Source: Xylaria sp. FL1777
Lineage: Eukaryota; Ascomycota; Sordariomycetes; Xylariales; Xylariaceae
DNA length: 64,000 nucleotides
Reading direction: 5' to 3'
NCBI GenBank assembly: GCA_022578965.1
Contig: MU400523.1
Span: 248,001-312,000, forward strand
Part shown: positions 1 to 13,599 of the stretch, piece by piece
How positions within the stretch are numbered: the stretch's first letter is position 1
How the letters are laid out: the number at the start of each line of letters is the position of its first letter
Notes under the pieces: generated by a model
The model's input: the letters and a program-made list of their open reading frames with translations, nothing else
The model's database searches: none
Told to the model about the DNA's origin: nothing
Made by a program: the position numbers and the translations under genes

Positions 1-2412
1 AAGCAAATATACATTAAAATCTATTAAACTTAATTAAAAATATTTTTTAAAATAATTTTTTTTGCTTTAAAAGCAACTTTTTTTAAAGCTTACTTGTTTT
101 TTTAGTTATTATTATTGTTGTTATTATTATTATTAACGTAAAAAAGCTTGTAATGCACTTTTTTTAGAGTTTTTTTAAAGATTTCCTGTTTTTTTTTGTT
201 GTTTTTTTATTTAAATATATATAGCTAAGCTGCACAAAAAAATAATTGCAGCCCTAATATAAACCAGCAAAATAAAAGTTAAATTTATATACGTTTATTA
301 TTATTATAAAACAAATTATTATTATTTTTAAAACTTAATAACTATTATTAATTAAAAGCTAATTAAAAAGTATATATGCTTTATAATATATATTAGCTTT
401 TTAATTTATTATATAGTGCTAATAAATATAAGTTAAAATATTGCTTATTATGCTAAGCTTTTTAAGCTTTTAAGCAATTGTTTTTTGTATAGCTTTTTTT
501 GCTGCAGTATAAACAAAAGCTTAAAACAAGCTGCTAGTTCTTTTTAAACTATAAAATGCAGCTTAAAAAAAAAGCGTTTAAGTTTATTAGATTTTTATAT
601 GCTTAAACGTTTTATGCTTAATAAACATTATATGCTTAATAAATGTTAATAAGTAAAAAGCAGTTATATTTAACGCAAAACTGCATGTTTGTAATATTTT
701 CTAATAATTCTTTATAAAAAGTTACCTATTTGTTAAATTTAAATAAACTTAACTAAAGAAAAATATTTATAGCAGCTTATTAAAATATTATGCTAACTTT
801 TAACTTTAGCTTAAAAATATAATATATATTATATATTTAAAGTTTTATTATAATATAAATAAACTTAGCAATAAAAAAGTTAAAGTTTATAAAGCCTTAA
901 GTAAATTCTGCTATTTTTTTAGTAGACTAGCTAGCTTTATTAGTTATATTATAAGCTTATTGCAAATAAAAAAAAAAATTTGTTAAGTTTTATTAGTGCT
1001 AAAAAAATAAATTATGCTTATTGTTTATAATTTTTTTAATATATAGCTATATAAAAATTTTAGCGCTACTTTTTAAGCGTAAAATTATATAAAAAATATA
1101 ATTAAATTTAGTTTAATAGCAGTTTTTATTAAGTTTAAGCTTTAGTTTACAGCTAGCTTTTTAAAAACAAAATTCAGTTTAGCATTTTTTAACGTCTTTA
1201 GTATTACTATTAAAGAAATCTAAGTTGCATACTTATAAAGCGCTTTTCTTTTTTTTAATTAATAAGCTTAATAATTAAAAAACGCAAAGTTAACTGCTTT
1301 ATTTAACTACTACTTTATATAAGCTGCTAAGTTTATTGCTTATAAAATTTGCTTAAGCTATAAAATTAGTTATATTAGTATTTTACTAAGCTAGTTTATT
1401 GTTTAAAGCTTTTATAATACTTTATAAGCAAGCTAAAGCTTTAAAGTTTTTATAAATAGCTATAAAAAGTAAACATATATTAGTGTTATAATATTGCTTA
1501 CTTAAAGTACTATAAATATTAACATAAATGCTAAAAAAGTTTTAAGCAAATATAAGTACTAATAAAAGTTAAAATTAGAGTTACTATTATTATTCGTTAT
1601 TTATTATTGTAATAAAAATAACTATTTATTAAAAACAAATATTAAAATATGTTTATTAAAAATAAGTATTAAAATATACGTATTAAAAACAAATATTAAA
1701 ATATACGTATTAAAAACAAGTATTAAAAATTATTTAGTTTAAAGTATTACTTATATTTATAAGTTTTATATTTATATATTTTAACAGCAGTTAAAAAAAT
1801 ACTTAAGCTTAAGCTTATGTTTATGTTTAAATAAAAAATCTTATAATATTATGCAAAAAAGCAGTATATTAGTATTATTAATATGTTAGTTTAAATTTGA
1901 AAGCTTGTTAAAAAACAAAAAGAATTTACGCAGCTAAAAAGTTAGCTAAAACATATTATAAAAGTATTTCTTTGTTTTATAAAAACACTCTTTTGTTTTA
2001 TAAAAATACTTTTTGTTTTATAAAAACACTTTTTATTTTATAGTCTAAATAGCTAGCTATTTATATCCTGTAGTTTTAACTTATAGTTTTAAAAGTTATT
2101 TTATAAGCTAACTTGTTTTTAAGGTTTTTATACTAAAGCTATAAAATGTTTGCAAAGCTAAAAAAAACAAAAAGATCTTCTAAAATTAAAAGAAACAAAA
2201 AGATTTATAAAGCTTAAGTTTAAAGCAAAAAAACAAGTATTATATAAAGGCTACAAACTATTATAAAGTAACCCTTAATAATAATATAAAAGGTTATATA
2301 TTATTACTAAGTAACACATATATAAGTTAAAGTAATAACTTTATTATAGCTTATAGAACTAATTACGTATTAAGGAAAAGAATACTTATATACATGTAGT
2401 AATCTTATAACA
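1..2412 (-). mobile_element. Ty3/gypsy LTR retrotransposon copy Z (5' part only, RIP-degraded)
   Basis: This is the 5' end of a minus-strand element; the rest lies beyond the left window edge. It aligns throughout with the 5' part of copies B (about 22,840-25,233) and C (about 46,220-48,627), and as an inverted repeat with copy A (2418 to about 4830). It consists of a 154-bp 5' LTR at 2259-2412 and about 2.26 kb of leader/gag-side sequence. GC is extremely low and no frame stays open. No protein motif could be read in this part, even in the sister copies. The right end (TG..CA form on minus) is followed by AAATT and then copy A. Confidence 0.85.
2259..2412 (-). repeat. 5' LTR of copy Z (154 bp)
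   Basis: This LTR matches the LTRs at 2418-2571 (inverted), 17698-17851, 25080-25233, 25240-25393 and 48474-48627, all exactly 154 bp. On the minus strand it starts TGTTATAAG and ends with a mutated form of TTATAACA. Confidence 0.85.
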
Positions 2413-2417
2413 AAATT

Positions 2418-2571
2418 TATTACAAAACTACTACATGTATATAAATATCTCTTTCCTTAATACATAATTAGCTTTATAAGCTACAATAGAGTTATTACTT
2501 TAACTTATATGTATATTACCTAGTAATAATACATAACCTCTTATATTATTACTAAAGGTTACTTTATAACA
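2418..2571 (+). repeat. 5' LTR of copy A (154 bp)
   Basis: This is the inverted partner of the LTR at 2259-2412, separated from it by AAATT. It begins TATTAC (from TGTTAC by G-to-A change) and ends TTATAACA. Confidence 0.85.
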
Positions 2572-4669
2572 GTTTATAGCTTTTATATAATACTTGTTTT
2601 CTTGCTTTAAACTTAAGCTTTGCAAATCTTTTTGTTTTTTTTAACTTTAAAAGATCTTTTTGTTTTTTTTAGCTTTGCAAACATTTTATAGCTTTAATAT
2701 AAAAACCTTAGAAATAAGTTAGCTTATAAAATAACTTTTAAAACTATAAGTTAAAACTACAAAATATAAATAGCTAGCTATTTAAACTATAAAACAAAAA
2801 ATATTTTTATAAAACAAAAAGTGTTTTTATAAAACAAAGAAATACCTTTATAATATATTTTAGCTAACTTTTTAGCTATGCAAATTTTTTTTGTTCTTTA
2901 ATAAGCTTTTAAATTTAAACTAATATATTAATAATATTAATATATTGCTTTTTTATATAATATTATAAAATCTTTTACTTAAACATAAGTATAAGCTTAA
3001 ACTTAAGTATTTTTTTAACTACTATTAAAATATATAAATATAAAACTTATAAACATAAGTAATATTTTAAACTAAATAACTTTTAATACTTGTTTTTAAT
3101 ATATATATTTTAATACTTGTTTTTAATACATATATTTTAATACTTATTTTTAATAAATATATTTTAATACTTGTTTTTAATAAATAGTTATTTTTATTAT
3201 AATAGCAAATAATAAATAGTAATAATAACTTTAATTTTAATTTTTATTAGTACTTATGTTTGCTTAAAACTTTTTTAATATTTATGCTAATATTTATAAT
3301 ATTTTAAGTAAGCAATACTATAATATTAATATGCGTTTATTTTTTATAGCTATTTATAAAAACCTTAAAGCTTTAGCTTATTTATAAAATATTATAAAAG
3401 CTTTAAACAATAAATTAACTTAGTAAAACATTAATATAATTAATTTTATAGCTTAAGCAAATTTTATAAGCAATAAACTTAGTAGCTTATATAAAGTAAT
3501 AATTAAATAAAGTAGTTAACTTTATGCTTTTTAATTATTAAGCTTATTAATTAAAGGAAAAAAAAGCACTTTATAAGTATGCAACTTAAATCTTTTTAAC
3601 AGCAATACTAAAAACGTTAAAAAATATTAAACTAAATTTTGTTTTTAAAAAGTTAGCTATAAATTAAAGCTTAAACTTAATAAAAACTACTATTAAACTA
3701 AATTTAATTGCATTTTTTATATAATTTTACGTTTAAAAAGCAGTGCTAAAATTTCTGTATAGTTATATATTAAAGAAATTATAAATAATAAGCATAATTT
3801 ATTTTTTTAGCATTAATAAAACTTAATAGATTTTTTTTTTTATTTGTAATAAGCTTATAATATAACTAATAAAGCTAGTTAGTTTATTAAAAAAATAGCA
3901 GAATTTATTTAAAGCTTTATAAACTTTAATCTTTTTATTATTAAGTTTATTTGCATTATAATAAAATTCTAAATATATAACATATATTATGTTTTTAAAC
4001 TAAAATTAAAAGTTAATATAATACTTTAATAAGCTATTATAAACATTTTTTTTTAGTTAAGCTTATTTAAATTTAATAAATAAGTAACTTTTTATAAAAA
4101 ATTATTAAAAAATATTGTAAATATATAGTTTTACGTTAAGCATAACTGCTTTTTATTTATTAATGTTTATTAAGCATATAATGTTTATTAAGCATAAAAC
4201 GTTTAAGCATACAAAAATTTAATAAATTTAAATGCTTTTTTTTTAAGCTATATTTTATAATTTAAAAAAAACTAGCAGCTTGCTTTAAGCCTTTGTTTAT
4301 ATTGCAACAGAAAAAGCTATATAAAAAACAATTATTTAAAAGCTTAAAAAGCTTAATATAATAAGCAATATTTTAACTTATATTTACTAGTACTATATAA
4401 TAAATTAAAAAGCTAATATATATTATAAAGCATATATACTTTTTAATTAGTTTTTAATTAATAATAGTTATTAAGTTTTAAAAATAATAATAATTTGTTT
4501 TATAATAATAATAAGCGTATATAAATCTAACTTTTATTTTGCTAGCTTATATTAAAGCTGCAATTATTTTTTTGTATAGCTTAGCTATATGCATTTAAAT
4601 AAAAAAACAACAAAAAAAAACAGAAAATTTTTAAAAAAACTTTAAAAAAAATATATTATAAGCTTTTTT

Positions 4670-4674
<5 letters not shown>

Positions 4675-4703
<29 letters not shown>
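4675..4703. repeat. (TAA)n microsatellite inside the gypsy family
   Basis: This short run of TAA units sits in the 5' internal region of copy A. The equivalent TTA runs are at 22943-22976 (copy B) and 46318-46350 (copy C), with a shorter one near 114-135 (copy Z), so it belongs to the element and varies in length between copies. Confidence 0.8.
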
Positions 4704-4704
<1 letters not shown>

Positions 4705-5559
4705 TAAAAAAACAAGTAAGCTTTAAAAAAAGTTACTTTTAAAGCAAAAAAAATTATTTTAAAGAATATTTTTAATTAAGCTTAATAAATTTTAATGCAT
4801 ATTTACTTTTTTTTATAAGCATTATTTTTATATAAAAAAAATCCGTAAAAATGCTTGCTTTTATAAATATAAGCTATATAATAATAACGTTTATTAATAT
4901 TAATTTTGTTAATAATAATATACTTAAAACTTTAATACTTTTTAAACTAAAAAACTTATGTTTAGTTAATAAAAAAAGCATAAATTTTATTATTTAATTT
5001 ATTATTATATTACTTTATATAAAGGCTTATTTAAAAATACTTTTGCTTTTTATTATTAAGCTAAATAATAAAAACCTTATTATTTTAGGTTTTTTATAGC
5101 TAAAGATTTATAATTTATATATTAATTAAGCTACTAATATATTTATGTTTGCTTTTAGCTATTATTATTATATTTGTTTTAATTTAACTTTAGTAATAAT
5201 TATTAATAGTTAATATATATTATAATTGCTTTACTAAAGTTAAAAGAACTTTTTTAGCTTTAATTTTAATATAACTAAAAATATTAAGCTATTTAGCTTA
5301 ACTTTTTTTTTTTAGTTTTTGCAGCAAAAAAATATAGAACTTACTTATATTATGTAAGAAAACTTTATATGTTTAAAAAATAAGCAATTTAAGCAAAAAA
5401 AACAAGAATTTTTAAACTTGCTAAAAACTGATTTTTAATTAATTTTATAAAAAAACAGTAATTTAAAAACTTTTAAATTAAAATTGCTTAAAACTTATTA
5501 CTGCTTTATAAATAACTACTATTAATACAATTTTTTGCGCTATATATTTAATAAAAACA

Positions 5560-8500
5560 TTTAAACGTACTTTTGTTTTAAAAAATCAATATTTAAAGCT
5601 ACTATTAAAACTAAACTACTACTAAAATATTATAACTTTATTAAGGTTTTTTATGTAGCAAAAGCTAAAAAGCTTTTTTTTTATAAACTTTATAATTATA
5701 AAATCGAACTAAAGTTTAAAAAAAACTTTTTTAATATAAAAAACTAATTATTTTTTTAACAAAAACTATATGTTATTAAAAAGTATTTTAACAAAAACTT
5801 AAATAAAGAATTTATTTGCTTTTTTAAATTTTATACTGCTGCTTTTTTTTTATTAGCTAAAAAACTTAGCAGCAAAATATAAATATGCATAAACTATTAT
5901 AGCTTAAATAACATTATTATTAAAAACTATTATTTATTACTGCTAATTTAAAAAACTTTAAATGTTTTATGCTATATAAAATACTTTACTAAGTTAAATA
6001 TAATTATAGCGTTTAATTAAATACGTATAGCAAAAAAAAATGTCTAAAAAACAGCGTTTATTATTTGCTTTAGTTTTTATAAGTTATTTATTATATTTTT
6101 TAGTTTATATAATGTATTAAATATTTTTTAAAACTTTATTAATAATATATTTTACGAAAGCTTTAATAAATATATGTTTGCTTATTTAAATAATATTTTT
6201 ATTTACTTTAAAACAAAAAAAAAGTATATATATTATATACGTAAAGTTTTATTTGTACTACTTAAAGCAAGTTTTTATATTAATATTAATAAATATAAGT
6301 TTTATATTATAAAAATGTGCTACTTTAGTTTTATTATTAGTATAAATAGCATTAAAATAAACTTTATAAAAGTTAAAGCTATTATAAACTAAAAACAATT
6401 ATAAAATATAAAAAACGTTTAAAAATTTTTTAGCTTTGCGAATTTTTATTGCTAGTTTATTAAAAGCTTTTTAATAATTATAAAACTATTAATTAAGCTG
6501 CTGTATAAAAATTTAACATAAAATTAAAGCTTTAAATATAATAATACTATTGCTAAACTAAAAACAGCTTTTATTAATGCTTTAATATTAGCATTTTTTA
6601 ATTTTTTATAACATATTATAATTAAAACAAACGTTTTTAACTAAACTAGCAAAAAAATATTATTATAGTATATAAAAAGTATTTTATGCTTAATAGCTTT
6701 TTTTTTAAGTAAGCATTTTTTAACTAAGTATAATTATAAAATATATAACAAAGAACTATTAGCTATTATTAAAGCATTTAAAAAATAACGCTTAAAGCTA
6801 TAAAAAACTAATTAACTAATTAAAATTATTATTAATTATAAAAACTTGTAGCACTTTATAATAATAAAACTACTAAATTAAAAACAAGCTTACTAAGCAA
6901 AATTTTTTAGCTAATTTAACTTTTAAATTGTTTATAAGCTAAAAATATATGCTATTAAATTAAACATGCTTAGCAAAAAACTTAAAAATATATTAGCATT
7001 AAAAACTAATATTACAAATAAAAAAATTACTTATTATATATAAATTATATTTTTAGCTTTTAAGCTATTATTAAGTATATTTTTAAAAAATATTTTATTT
7101 TAGCTATATGCTTTAAATATAAGCTAGCTAATAAAGCATTATATTAATATTATTTATAATGCTTGCTAAAATATATAAAACATAATTACTGCGCTATTAT
7201 ATAGTATTAAATAGCTAGCGCTTTTATAAAAAAAATTGCGCATTTTTTTTTTTGAATGCTTTATTTAACAAAGTTATATTTATTAGCAAAATAAGCTATT
7301 TATTTTATAGAATAACAAACTAAAGTTGCAAATTATATATTGCTTATATTACTTTTTAGCTAAAAAACACCTAAAAAAAAAAAAACTGTTAATTTAATTA
7401 AACAATTTTACTAGTAGCTAAACTTATATAAAAATATAAAAACATATATTTAAGCTTATGCTTAATATTATTAAATAAAGCTATTTAAATTTTGCTTATA
7501 GAAATATTTTAAGCTTTTATTAGTTTTATATTAGCTTTAATTAAATATTATAATTAATTATATTATAAAACTATTTATTTGCAAAAAAAACAGCATTAAA
7601 TACTTTAATATTTTAGTAGTAATAAATAAGCTAATAAAAATGCGTTATTTTATACTTTATAAAAACTTAAGCGTAAAAAGTATAATTAACGCTTTTTTAA
7701 AGCATATTTTTTTATTTTACAAGATTTTTTTTAAAATTATGTTTAATTATAAAAGCGCTTTTATAGTAACACTTTAAAACATTTTATTTAAACAACTTAA
7801 ATGCATTTTATTATATATAAGCAGTTATTACTTCTAAATTAATAATTAAACAAAATAGCTTAATTTAATAATTGCTTAGTTTTTAAAATGTTTTATTAAT
7901 AAAAAATAAAATAACTAAGTTAATTAACTACTTTTAGCAAAATTTATAGCAAATAACTATATTTTTAATATAACTAAAATATTTTTATTTTTTATAAATT
8001 ATAGTTATAATTTTAAAATAAAAATTAAACTAGCTAAGCTAAAATTACTAGCTTTTTTTGCAAACAAAAATAACTTAAAGCATATTTAAACTTAAAAAAA
8101 ATATAAAGCTACTAATGTTTTTATTAATAACCTTAGAAAAATTATTAAAAAATTGCATTATATAATAAAAAAAGCATAAAACTACTATAAAAATATAGCT
8201 AATAAAATTTAAAAAAACGCACTTATATATAAAATAAAAAATTAAGTTTATTTTAGCATAGAATTTTTGCTATAAATTTATGCAAAGCTTTTGTAAAAAC
8301 TAAATAATAAATAAATTAGCTTTTTTTAAATCAAAAAAACGTACTTTTAAAATTGCTTTTTTAATTTTTTAAACAAGTTTTCTTTTTTTTTAGTGTTTTA
8401 TTACTTTTAGCTAAAAAAAGCCTTCGATTTATTTTTAAAGCAAAATTAAATCAACAAAAATAAATAGCATTACAAAAGGTTATTTATTTTAATATATTTA

Positions 8501-8700
8501 TTTAAATTAAACCTTTAGTTATAATAGCATTTTAAAAGCATAATATGTAATAAGTTAACTTTTTTTAAAAATATTAAGTATTTTATAAAATAAAAAAACA
8601 AAAAATTAGTTTAGTAACTATTTTTAAACTTTAATTACTGTTACAACTTAATTAAGCATTATAAAAATAATAAACTATATATACTTTTTATTAAAAACAT
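5560..8700 (+). pseudogene. Pol polyprotein remnant of copy A (RT, RNase H, integrase)
   Basis: Reading through the stops gives the Ty3/gypsy Pol order. An RT N-terminal region (the YDHKIEL-like motif appears as YNYKIEL near 5690) is followed by ICINYxSLN near 5890 (ICIDYRGLN). The catalytic YLDD box appears as YLNNIFIYF at about 6180-6207, with both Asp codons changed to Asn by G-to-A. RNase H ELLAIIKAF is near 6750 and the AKFFSxFNFK motif near 6900. Integrase extends over about 7000-8060, and the region downstream (VYLS, FHVSLL-like) continues to about 8430. A chromodomain-like remnant (KYFIKxK followed by NYCYNLI) may lie at 8560-8690, but this is weak. The 72-codon open stretch 6174-6392 is the longest surviving piece and is not an independent gene. 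Confidence 0.8.
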
Positions 8701-9790
8701 TAATATTTTGCTATTATTACTAATGTTAGTATTAGCTTATAAAAAACTATAAAACATTAAATAAAATATATTTAAGCTGCTTAAATATAACATATTTAAT
8801 ATTAATATTTTAGCGCTTAAACTATTAATTAAACTACTATTTAAATAGCTTAAAAAACTTTTTTAGCTACTAAAAAAATAAATAAAAAATAAAAACTAGC
8901 TACTAAAAAAAAGTATTAAAAGTAGCTATAAATAAGCTAATATAGCTAAAAAGTTAAAAAAAACAAAAGCTTTATATTATAGCTAATAAAAAATATTAGC
9001 TATAAAACTTTAAATAAAATATTGCTAAACTAAAAAAAAACGTAAAATACTTAAAAACTTATAAAAAGCTAGCAACTTTTAAAACTAAACAGCAATAAAA
9101 CTAGAACTTATTATAACTATATGCTAAAATACTTAAAAAAACATATGTTTTATTAGCTTTTATAAAAAAAAAGTTTAAACAAAAGCAAAAAAAACAAAGC
9201 TTACTTAAATGCGCAAAAATAGTAAGTTTTAAAACAAAATATCTACTAAACTTTAAAAGTCCAAAAAAAAGTGCTAATTGCATTAAAACAAAACTTACCT
9301 TTAAACAAAAAAAAAAAAACAAAACTTTTTTAATTTAGTAAAAAATAAAATACTTTAAACTAATATAACATATATTATTAGTAAACTAATTAAAAACTAT
9401 TAAGTTTGTTATAACGCTAAAAATACTAAAAATAGCTTTAAAAAAAAGGTTTAATTAAATAAAAACGTAAAAACTTTATATAAAATAAAACAAAACATGC
9501 AATTTTAAAAAAACATTTTTATAGCTACTAAGTATAAAATTAAAGCTTATAAGTTTAAATAAAAAATGCAAAATTAATTAAAAAATAATAACGAACGTTT
9601 AAAAGAAAATATTTAGCGTAGTATACCTTTTAAATAATTTTATAGCTAGCTTAAAAAAAATTATTTGCTAGCGTTAAAATAAGCATGTAAACTAAGTTTT
9701 AAGCTTAAACTAAAAGAACTTTTAACGTAGTTTCTTTTTATAAAACAAGGTATTATTAATTATACTTATTTAAAACAAATAAAATGTAAA
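8640..9790 (+). pseudogene. Coding-like region 3' of integrase in copy A, function unknown
   Basis: Between the integrase/chromodomain-like region and the 3' LTR there is about 1.15 kb that still shows coding character on plus. It is rich in Lys, Ala, Gln and Leu codons, and its stops are mostly TAA/TAG that could derive from CAA/CAG/TGG. Patches such as ANIAKKLKKTKALYYS look like a charged helix or coiled coil. The same region is present in copies B (about 17,860-19,000, minus) and C (about 25,400-26,540, minus). I recognise no family. The minus-strand open frame at 9101-9322 is a shadow of this region. It could be a C-terminal Pol extension or an extra ORF. Confidence 0.35.
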
Positions 9791-9801
9791 AAAAGAAGTG
9801 C

Positions 9802-9820
9802 TATTATAAAACTACTATAT
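9802..9820 (+). repeat. 3' LTR of copy A, left fragment
   Basis: These are the first 19 bp of the 3' LTR of copy A, cut by insertion of element F. The rest resumes at 17558. With the duplicated TATAT counted once, the pieces sum to 154 bp. Confidence 0.85.
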
Positions 9821-10336
9821 TGTTACAAAATGGGTTAACTAGGCCGGTTAAAGGCTAGGTATAAAAAAAGCATACGTAAAAGGAGTTTTATTTGTTAAGA
9901 GGATATATATTTAAACTACTATAAAGGTTTAATGTATAGACTTAATAAATTTAAGCGTTAAGTTTATTAAGCTTTAAACTTAATAAACTTAAGCGTTAAG
10001 TTTATTAAGCTTTAAACTTAAAACAATATAGCATTAAGTTTATTAAAAGAAGCAATGTTTATAAATTATTACTACTGTTTTTTTTATTTATATAAACATG
10101 CACTTTTTATATTTAGTTATTTATTTAGTTTTAGTTCTTTAGCTATTAATTTTTTTATAACTATTAAGTATTAATATATTTATTATTTTTAATTTTTTAA
10201 AACTTTTATTAATGCATAGTAGTAAAAGTATTTTAAAAACCTCTTTAATGAACTACTATTAAAAATCTTATTATTACTTATAAATTAAAACTTTAAAAGT
10301 AAACCTGTTATATTAATATATAATAAGTTCGTTATA
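9821..10336 (+). repeat. 5' LTR of element F (516 bp)
   Basis: This pairs with 17037-17552 at equal length. It holds two tandem copies of a unit of about 39 bp rich in TTAAGCGTTAAG and TTATTAAGCTTTAAA (about 9945-10022). The first 50 bases (about 9830-9875, with AGGCCGG) are less AT-rich than the rest. Confidence 0.85.
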
Positions 10337-11543
10337 TTTTAATAGCTCTTTAATTAATAAAACTTAATATATAAAAATAAATATTAGTATAAAAAGTTAA
10401 GTAATAAACGATTTATAAAATAAACTTTTAAAGGTATACTAAAGAAATATTTAAAAAACAAAAATGTTAAACAGCATTACGTAAGTAAACTTTACTTAAT
10501 AATTAATAAATTAAATTTAAGTTATACTACTAAAAACAAAAAATTAAAAATTAAGTTTAAAAATTTTAAAGATTTTTAGAACTAGCAATGTATTAAAATA
10601 ATAAACTTTAGCATTTTTACTAGCTATTTTTATTAAAAAAAAAGCAGTAGCAAAAAAAAAAAAGTTAAGCAGCAGTAATAAAAAAGAACTAACGTTAATA
10701 CTAGCACTATAAAGCAAACTAGTTGCTTTAACTTAAAAAATAGCTTAAATATTAAGCGTTATAACTTTTAAACTAACGCAAATATTAGCTATAGTAATTA
10801 AAGCAGCAATAATAATTGCTATTATAACAACAAGTTAAGGTTTTAAACAAGTAATTATGCTATAACTAATATTAATATTATTACTAGCAAACTTAATGCT
10901 TACTTTTATTACTACTACACTTAAAGTAATAACTTAAAATAAAAAACCTAATTTTTTACTACTATTACTGCTTTTATTATTAAGATTATTTATAATATTA
11001 AAAATGTTAAACATTAAAAGTTTTAAACTTATTGCTTTAAAACTTTATAATAGATCTATAAATATAAAAGCCTTTTTAATTTATGTTAGATTTTATTTAA
11101 AATAGCATTTTATTATTATTATAAAAGAAAATCAAAAAGTAATAATTATTTTATAATTTTTATTAGGAAAAGTATTAAAATGGTTTTAACTTATTTTAAA
11201 AGATTTTTTAAAAGCTAACAAATTAACTAATTTTAAGCTAAAAACAAAAAAGATTTTTAAAAACTACGTTAAGTTTAAAAATTAAATAAAAGCATTATTT
11301 AAAAATACTTAAAAAGCAAAATACGCAAAAAAAGCACTTTATTGCTTAAAATAAACAAAAGTAGCAGCAAATTATACTATAAAATTTAAACAATTAATAA
11401 TAATCTTAAGATTATTTAAGCTTATATTGTTTTACTTATTTTATAATAAACTTAAGACCTAAGTTTAAAACGAACTATATAAAATAAATAAACTAGCAAA
11501 AATTAATATGTATATTAATATAGCTATTATAATTAATTAATAA

Positions 11544-11825
11544 TTATTTAATTAATACTTTAAAACTAAAAAAACTAAAAAAAACAAAAAAAAAAATACT
11601 TAAAAGAATATTAAACAAAAATCCAAGCAAATTAGTAAAGTCTAAAAACAATAATTCTAAAATATGTTTAAAGTTAAATGTTATAACTATAAAAAGAAAA
11701 AACACTTTTAAAAATAATATTAATCTAAAAAAAAAAACAGAAAGAAAAGCTATAAAAAAGAAAAAATTCTTTAACTTAAAAAAAAAATATAAGTTATAAA
11801 AGTCTAAAACAACAAAAAATAACAA
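11544..11825 (+). pseudogene. Gag C-terminal zinc-knuckle remnant of element F
   Basis: On plus, positions 11679-11720 read as a CX2CX4HX4C zinc knuckle (retroviral/retrotransposon Gag nucleocapsid type). In F the first Cys and the His survive, while the second and last Cys have become Tyr (TGT/TGC to TAT). In the sister element D all four ligands remain. A basic, Lys-rich tail follows, as in Gag C-termini. The uninterrupted 93-codon frame on the opposite strand here is an artefact of the mutational bias, because minus-strand stops are rarely created in this A-rich stretch. Confidence 0.65.
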
Positions 11826-13599
11826 AGCAATTTAAAAAATACGTTTTTAAAGCAAAAGTATAAAGTTGCTATTTTAAATTAAAACAAAAATGCTACACTA
11901 AACAAATTTAAATGTTTTATTTATATAAGTTAAAATAAACAAACATATAAATACTATTTAAAAGCTTTATAGTTATTAAAACAAATTACAAAAAAATATA
12001 TTTGTTATATAAACAATTAAAATTATTTAATATATAACTTAAAAAAATAGTTTAACTAAAAGTAACAAACAATAAAAAGTAATAAGTTAATGCAGTTAGC
12101 AAACTTATAAAACTATAAAAATTTCGAACTATTAAAGCTTAAAATATAGCTTAAAAAAAAATTATGTTTAAAAAAACAAAACTATAATTATAAATGGTAT
12201 AATTATTAAACTAATTATAAACTATTAAAACATTTAATTGTTAAGTAAACTTAAAAAAACAAAACTTATAAAACTTTAAAGCAAAAATAAATAAGATTAA
12301 AAGCTATAAAAAATACTACAAAAAAAGAACTAATAAAAATAAACAAAGTATTTTTATAGCTTAAATTGCTTTAAATATAATAAAACAAAAAAGCATTAAT
12401 AGTTAGTATAAAAACTAATATATTTTAAAAACTAAAACTAGCAATTTAACTAATTGCTAAAAGTTATTACTATAATAAAACTATAATAAAAAACAATAAT
12501 AATATTTTACGCTTAAAAAATTTAGAACATAATAAAATACTATAGAATTGCTATATAATATATTATTGCTATTAATATTTACTTAATAAACTAAAGAATA
12601 ATTAGTTTTTTAAACAAATTGCAAAAATAAAAATATAAAACTTTTATAAATTAAAGTAGTTAGTTATAACTATAGTTTATTATAAAGATTTACGAGAATT
12701 TATAACATTTAAGGAGAATTTTAACTATACTTATAATATTATTTTAAAAAAATGTAAAAATAACTGCTATAAATATTATTAGCTAATTAAAGTATAATTA
12801 TACTAAGAAATAATTACTAAAAGCAAAAAAGCTTAAAAACTGCAATTTAAAATTTAACTAAAAACAAAAACAAAATAAAGTATAATAATATTTAAAGTAC
12901 TAAATAAAACAAGCATTTAAATATTTTATAAAAAAAAGTCAAAAAACAAAATAAGCACTTATTAAAAAAGCAGCAAGTAGCTAAAAAAACTAAAGCTTTA
13001 TATAAAGTTTAATATAATAACTAGTAAAACTAATTTAAAGTTAAACTTATATATTAAGAAAAAAAGTATAATATTTTAATTAATTTAAAAACATAAGCTA
13101 ATATAATTTTACTTAAAATAGCAAAACAAAATAAAATTTTTTAAAAATATAAGCAAAGATTTTAAAAAATTAAAAGATTTAATAGAAATACTTTTAGCTA
13201 TAATAATAGTTGTATACTTAAAGAAACTAAACCTTTTAATATATTTATATAAAAACATAAAAAATAAATTATATTAAATATTATTAATATATTTAATTAT
13301 AACATTATTTTAGGAATATTATAGCTAAAAACTAGCAACTTTTTGATTTAATAAAAAGTAAAAACTATTAATTAGGAAAATAAAAAACAAAGCAAAAAAA
13401 TCAAAAAAATCGCAAAAAAAATCCTAAATAAAATACTAAAAGTATATTACAGATTTTACAAACTATTTAAAAAAAGAAAAAAAAAAAAACTTCTTAAATA
13501 TAGCTTATAAAATTATTACATCTTTATTAAAAAAAAATGTTAACTAAAGCTTTATTAAGTATACTATATAAGCTTAAACAAAACAAACGCTTTATAAAA

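Noticed and set aside
6174..6392. A 72-residue protein gene
   Set aside because: It is the reverse-transcriptase YLDD region of copy A that happens to lack stops; it is flanked by the rest of Pol in the same frame with stops.
9101..9322. 73-codon Phe/Leu-rich open frame on minus
   Set aside because: It is antisense to the coding-like region of copy A. G-to-A and C-to-T change creates stops on the coding strand and leaves the antisense strand open with Phe/Leu/Lys codons.
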